Assembly (NCBI GenBank): GCA_035578175.1
Contig: JAQMRL010000001.1
Coordinates: 62,767,553 to 62,831,552 of the forward strand
Length of the DNA stretch: 64,000 nucleotides
From: Catonia carolina
Lineage: Eukaryota > Arthropoda > Insecta > Hemiptera > Achilidae
Direction: 5' to 3'
Part shown: piece after piece, positions 59,462 to 64,000 of the stretch
Position numbering within the stretch: position 1 is the stretch's first letter
How the letters are laid out: every line of letters starts with the position of its first letter
Made by a program: the position numbers and the translations under genes
The notes under the pieces: model-generated
The model's input: the letters and a program-made list of their open reading frames with translations, nothing else
Database searches by the model: none
Told to the model about the DNA's origin: nothing

Positions 59462-62400
59462 AATTCATTCATCATATTTATTTTGCCAATTTATTTTATT
59501 TAATACATGACATTTTATTAAATTTACCAATTTTTTTTATATATGACATGGTCTGTAAACCCGGGGAAAAAAGAAGTTTCCATGGGTTTATGCGTAATCA
59601 ACGCGCACGAAAGTTATCCAAATATTTGTACGTTAATCGGCGTGAGCCTTTTGATTTTTACGCAGAGTGTGAACGGCGAGGCATATCCTTCGTATACAAT
59701 CGACGAGACTCCGTGTTCACTGCCGGGTTTCCCGGTGGTAGTTACACCCGTGTACATCCGTGTGCCTATAGATTGGCCAAACTTATATTTCACGATATAT
59801 ATCTTAACTCATATTCCAGTTTTCAACGACAACTTATCGAATACCAAAACATGTCCAATCCGCTTTCCAAATGTATCACCAGCGAACTTGAATCCAGAAA
59901 TATTAACCTCTACCCCATCCCCGGTTTCCGCCATAACAAGCACAGAGCCCTCACGGCCTTCCGTGGTCCGTGCCCAGAAGTCAATGTGGCAGTCTCGGAA
60001 CAAAAGAGAAATTTGCCAAGGGAGCTGTTGGCGGAAATAGAGTCGTATCAACACTCGAGTCATGTTAAGGACATTCGTCTCCAAACAGCAGGTTTTACTG
60101 TCCTTGTGGAAAAAAAAGAACGCGAGCATGATTTCGAGGATTTTTATCAAATGTTTGTGCGGGCTGCCCTTGATTGGGCTCACAAACCCATGTGTGAGGC
60201 AGGAATTTATTCATCATATTTATTTTGCCAATTTATTTTATTTAATACATGACATTTTATTAAATTTACCAATTTTTTTTATATATGACATGGTCTGTAA
60301 ACCCGGGGAAAAAAGAAGTTTCCATGGGTTTATGCGTAATCAACGCGCACGAAAGTTATCCAAATATTTGTACGTTAATCGGCGTGAGCCTTTTGATTTT
60401 TACGCAGAGTGTGAACGGCGAGGCATATCCTTCGTATACAATCGACGAACTCCGTGTTCACTGCCGGGTTTCCCGGTGGTAGTTACACCCGTGTACATCC
60501 GTGTGCCTATAGATTGGCCAAACTTATATTTCACGATATATATCTTAACTCATATTCCAGTTTTCAACGACAACTTATCGAATACCAAAACATGTCCAAT
60601 CCGCTTTCCAAATGTATCACCAGCAAACTTGAATCCAGAGGTATTAACCTCTACCCCATCCCCGGTTTCCGCCATAACAAGCCCAGAGCCCTCACGGCCT
60701 TCCGTGGTCCGTGCCCAGAAGTCAATGTGGCAGTCTCGGAACAAAAGAGAAATTTGCCAAGGGAGCTGTTGGCGGAAATAGAGTCGTATCAACACTCGAG
60801 TCATGTTAAGGACATTCGTCTCCAAACAGCAGGTTTTACTGTCCTTGTGGAAAAAAAAGAACGCGAGCATGATTTCGAGGAATTTTATCAAATGTTTGTG
60901 CGGGCTGCCCTTGATTGGGCTCACAAACCCATGTGTGAGGCAGGAATTCATTCATCATATTTATTTTGCCAATTTATTTTATTTAATACATGACATTTTA
61001 TTAAATTTACCAATTTTTTTTATATATGACATGGTCTGTAAACCCGGGGAAAAAAGAAGTTTCCATGGGTTTATGCGTAATCAACGCGCACGAAAGTTAT
61101 CCAAATATTTGTACGTTAATCGGCGTGAGCCTTTTGATTTTTACGCAGAGTGTGAACGGCGAGGCATATCCTTCGTATACAATCGACGAGACTCCGTGTT
61201 CACTGCCGGGTTTCCCGGTGGTAGTTACACCCGTGTACATCCGTGTGCCTATAGATTGGCCAAACTTATATTTCACGATATATATCTTAACTCATATTCC
61301 AGTTTTCAACGACAACTTATCGAATACCAAAACATGTCCAATCCGCTTTCCAAATGTATCACCAGCGAACTTGAATCCAGAGGTATTAACCTCTACCCCA
61401 TCCCCGGTTTCCGCCATAACAAGCCCAGAGCCCTCACGGCCTTCCGTGGTCCGTGCCCAGAAGTCAATGTGGCAGTCTCGGAACAAAAGAGAAATTTGCC
61501 AAGGGAGCTGTTGGCGGAAATAGAGTCGTATCAACACTCGAGTCATGTTAAGGACATTCGTCTCCAAACAGCAGGTTTTACTGTCCTTGTGGAAAAAAAA
61601 GAACGCGAGCATGATTTCGAGGATTTTTATCAAATGTTTGTGCGGGCTGCCCTTGATGGGGCTCACAAACCCATGTGTGAGGCAGGAATTCATTCATCAT
61701 ATTTATTTTGCCAATTTATTTTATTTAATACATGACATTTTATTAAATTTACCAATTTTTTTTATATATGACATGGTCTGTAAACCCGGGGAAAAAAGAA
61801 GTTTCCATGGGTTTATGCGTAATCAACGCGCACGAAAGTTATCCAAATATTTGTACGTTAATCGGCGTGAGCCTTTTGATTTTTACGCAGAGTGTGAACG
61901 GCGAGGCATATCCTTCGTATACAATCGACGAGACTCCGTGTTCACTGCCGGGTTTCCCGGTGGTAGTTACACCCGTGTACATCCGTGTGCCTATAGATTG
62001 GCCAAACTTATATTTCACGATATATATCTTAACTCATATTCCAGTTTTCAACGACAACTTATCGAATACCAAAACATGTCCAATCCGCTTTCCAAATGTA
62101 TCACCAGCGAACTTGAATCCAGAGGTATTAACCTCTACCCCATCCCCGGTTTCCGCCATAACAAGCCCAGAGCCCTCACGGCCTTCCGTGGTCCGTGCCC
62201 AGAAGTCAATGTGGCAGTCTCGGAACAAAAGAGAAATTTGCCAAGGGAGCTGTTGGCGGAAATAGAGTCGAATCAACACTCGAGTCATGTTAAGGACATT
62301 CGTCTCCAAACAGCAGGTTTTACTGTCCTTGTGGAAAAAAAAGAACGCGAGCATGATTTCGAGGATTTTTATCAAATGTTTGTGCGGGCTGCCCTTGATG

Positions 62401-63032
62401 GGGCTCACAAACCCATGTGTGAGGCAGGAATTCATTCATCATATTTATTTTGCCAATTTATTTTATTTAATACATGACATTTTATTAAATTTACCAATTT
62501 TTTTTATATATGACATGGTCTGTAAACCCGGGGAAAAAGAAGTTTCCATGGGTTTATGCGTAATCAACGCGCACGAAAGTTATCCAAATATTTGTACGTT
62601 AATCGGCGTGAGCCTTTTGATTTTTACGCAGAGTGTGAACGGCGAGGCATATCCTTCGTATACAATCGACGAGACTCCGTGTTCACTGCCGGGTTTCCCG
62701 GTGGTAGTTACACCCGTGTACATCCGTGTGCCTATAGATTGGCCAAACTTATATTTCACGATATATATCTTAACTCATATTCCAGTTTTCAACGACAACT
62801 TATCGAATACCAAAACATGTCCAATCCGCTTTCCAAATGTATCACCAGCGAACTTGAATCCAGAGGTATTAACCTCTACCCCATCCCCGGTTTCCGCCAT
62901 AACAAGCCCAGAGCCCTCACGGCCTTCCGTGGTCCGTGCCCAGAAGTCAATGTGGCAGTCTCGGAACAAAAGAGAAATTTGCCAAGGGAGCTGTTGGCGG
63001 AAATAGAGTCGTATCAACACTCGAGTCATGTT

Positions 63033-63034
<2 letters not shown>
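59462..63034 (+). repeat. Satellite block XII: 4 monomers plus one cut by element 3
   Basis: Monomers lie at 59462-60203, 60204-60944 (741 bp; G lost in CGACGAACTCC near 60448), 60945-61686 and 61687-62428, with a fifth from 62429 to 63034 where element 3 begins. The junction at 60202 has GAATTT in place of the EcoRI site. Confidence 0.92.
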
Positions 63035-63079
<45 letters not shown>

Positions 63080-63083
<4 letters not shown>

Positions 63084-63530
63084 GCGAAAAACCTCGGCGA
63101 GGTTATCATCGCCTGTTGTTCTACACAAGGGTGTAAAAAGCCCGAGTGCAGAACGCCTTTTATATATATATATACACATATATACATATATATACATAAT
63201 AGTTAAAAATCTTATAGACTAATATCACAGACATCACAGGCTAATAAAAAACGCTAAAAACACAAAAAAGAAACACACACATAAACTTAAAATGAATATC
63301 ACAGCTAGAAAAATAAACACAGAAACAACATTAACATATATGTAATTAAAATCTTAAAAACTAGTATCACAACCAAAAATAAATAAAATACTACATTAAA
63401 AAAAGAAAATATCACAGACATCACAAAAGGCTGTAAAGGGGCCACATAATATGAACACAGACATAATATAAATATAAACTTATAACTAATATAAAACATA
63501 AACTATAGGGTAACACTAATAGGACATATA
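63080..63530 (-). other. 3' UTR of element 3
   Basis: It contains the AACCTCGGCGAGGTT hairpin as in element 1, the GTTCTACAC/GTGCAGAAC pair with one mismatch as in element 2, an AT microsatellite (about 63160-63200) and several TATCACA motifs. Confidence 0.6.
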
Positions 63531-64000
63531 TTAGACACTGTTGTATACACCAATCGATCGTAAAAATGTTATAGCCACGTCCAAAATAGGGCTTTCGTCA
63601 CCGAGTATATACCTTAATTCCGAGGGAATCTTGAATCGCCGACGCAGAGCTGCGTAGCAGATGCAATCTACTAAAACATGTTTGACTGTCAAAGGACAAT
63701 CGCATCTGCCACAAATTGGAGCATCACCAGACGTCATGAGATACCCATGGGTTAATCTGGTGTGCCCAATTCTAAGTCGCGCGATTACAACTTCTTCCCT
63801 TCTGTTCTTCCTCAGTGACGTATCCCAGGGCTTAACATTATCTTTTATTTCACGAAGCTTGTTGCCATGGGAGCCAGTCCATTCTACCTGCCAGGAATCA
63901 GTGGTGACACGCTTCACCAGGCCCACGAAATCTGACACAGTCAGATATTGCGTGAAGGCCGGTTGGCGAGCTGCCTCCTTAGCGGCCAAATCAGCAGCCT
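63531..64000 (-). CDS. ORF2 of element 3, C-terminal part (end of RNase H and CCHC)
   Basis: Only the last 155 or so codons are inside the window; the frame is open to the edge. It starts within the RNase H C-terminus (AADLAAKEAARQP) and includes the C-terminal knuckle CGRCDCPLTVKHVLVDC. Its residues follow element 2 at AFTQYLTVSDFVG and RKNRREE, while ILDVAITFLRSIG near the end is private. No break is visible in this part. Confidence 0.9.
   Translation of the reverse strand, partial: AADLAAKEAARQPAFTQYLTVSDFVGLVKRVTTDSWQVEWTGSHGNKLREIKDNVKPWDTSLRKNRREEVVIARLRIGHTRLTHGYLMTSGDAPICGRCDCPLTVKHVLVDCICYAALRRRFKIPSELRYILGDESPILDVAITFLRSIGVYNSV

Larger units (their letters stand above)
1..63034 (+). 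repeat. EVE-derived tandem satellite array (742-bp monomer, 1.85-kb long form)
   Basis: The array holds 53 monomers, counting the truncated one at the left edge, two split by retrotransposons and one cut by the third element. I set the monomer start at the sequence AATTCATTCATCAT. Monomer lengths are 739-746 bp, mostly 741 or 742. Eleven monomers continue into an extra 1105-1107 bp before the next start. An EcoRI site (GAATTC) marks the junction between adjacent short monomers and is absent where the long form is present, except that 60202 has mutated to GAATTT. Copies differ by scattered single substitutions and by A-run length. The array is interrupted at 40121-46073 and 51372-57443. Confidence 0.95.
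63035..64000 (-). mobile_element. I-group non-LTR retrotransposon, element 3 (3' part; continues past the window)
   Basis: It begins with 45 T (63035-63079), the longest tail of the three, inserted after CATGTTAA of the monomer. The 3' UTR and the end of ORF2 follow. The 5' end and the right target duplication lie outside the window. It is the same family and orientation as elements 1 and 2. Confidence 0.93.

Overview
The window looks like repetitive nuclear DNA of an invertebrate, most likely an arthropod. It is AT-rich, has no prokaryotic gene organisation, and carries I-group non-LTR retrotransposons with separate gag-like and endonuclease/RT/RNase H frames. No single-copy host gene, rRNA, tRNA or CRISPR array was seen. 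Almost every base belongs to one tandem array or to three retrotransposons inserted in it.

The array. A monomer of about 742 bp (739-746) is repeated 53 times from base 1 to about 63034, counting partial and interrupted copies. Eleven monomers are extended by a further 1105-1107 bp, giving a long unit of about 1.85 kb. Long units are separated by 3, 3, 3, 4, 8, 9, 4, 3, 5 and 3 monomers. Reading from monomer into extension, one frame stays open for about 445 codons in the best copy (34214-35551). It shows SAG, KDE, K-x-R and D-x4-[D/E]-like signatures in the order expected for the fingers and start of the palm of a positive-strand RNA virus polymerase, and it ends before any GDD motif. My reading is that a partial, non-retroviral endogenous viral element plus about 380 bp of flanking DNA was tandemly amplified. 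The 742-bp form then arose by deletion of the extension. The viral assignment is an inference, with alternatives noted. Most copies carry frameshifts or stops, so I annotate them as pseudogenes.

Higher-order structure. A 3330-bp trimeric unit occurs at 6305-9634 and 9635-12963, with a mutated partial relative at 1-2975. A 7784-bp block at 17034-24817 is duplicated head to tail at 24818-32601. Inside these blocks a C/G variant alternates every second monomer (1484 bp). This is the signature of repeated unequal exchange.

Retrotransposons. Two full-length elements (40121-46073 and 51372-57443) and the 3' end of a third (63035 to the window edge) lie on the minus strand. They have long poly(A) tails, and the two complete ones have clear target-site duplications. 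Each complete element has ORF1 with three CCHC knuckles and ORF2 with APE endonuclease, reverse transcriptase, RNase H and a C-terminal CCHC. ORF2 is intact in both, so the family was recently active. All three elements share one orientation, opposite to the virus-like frame.
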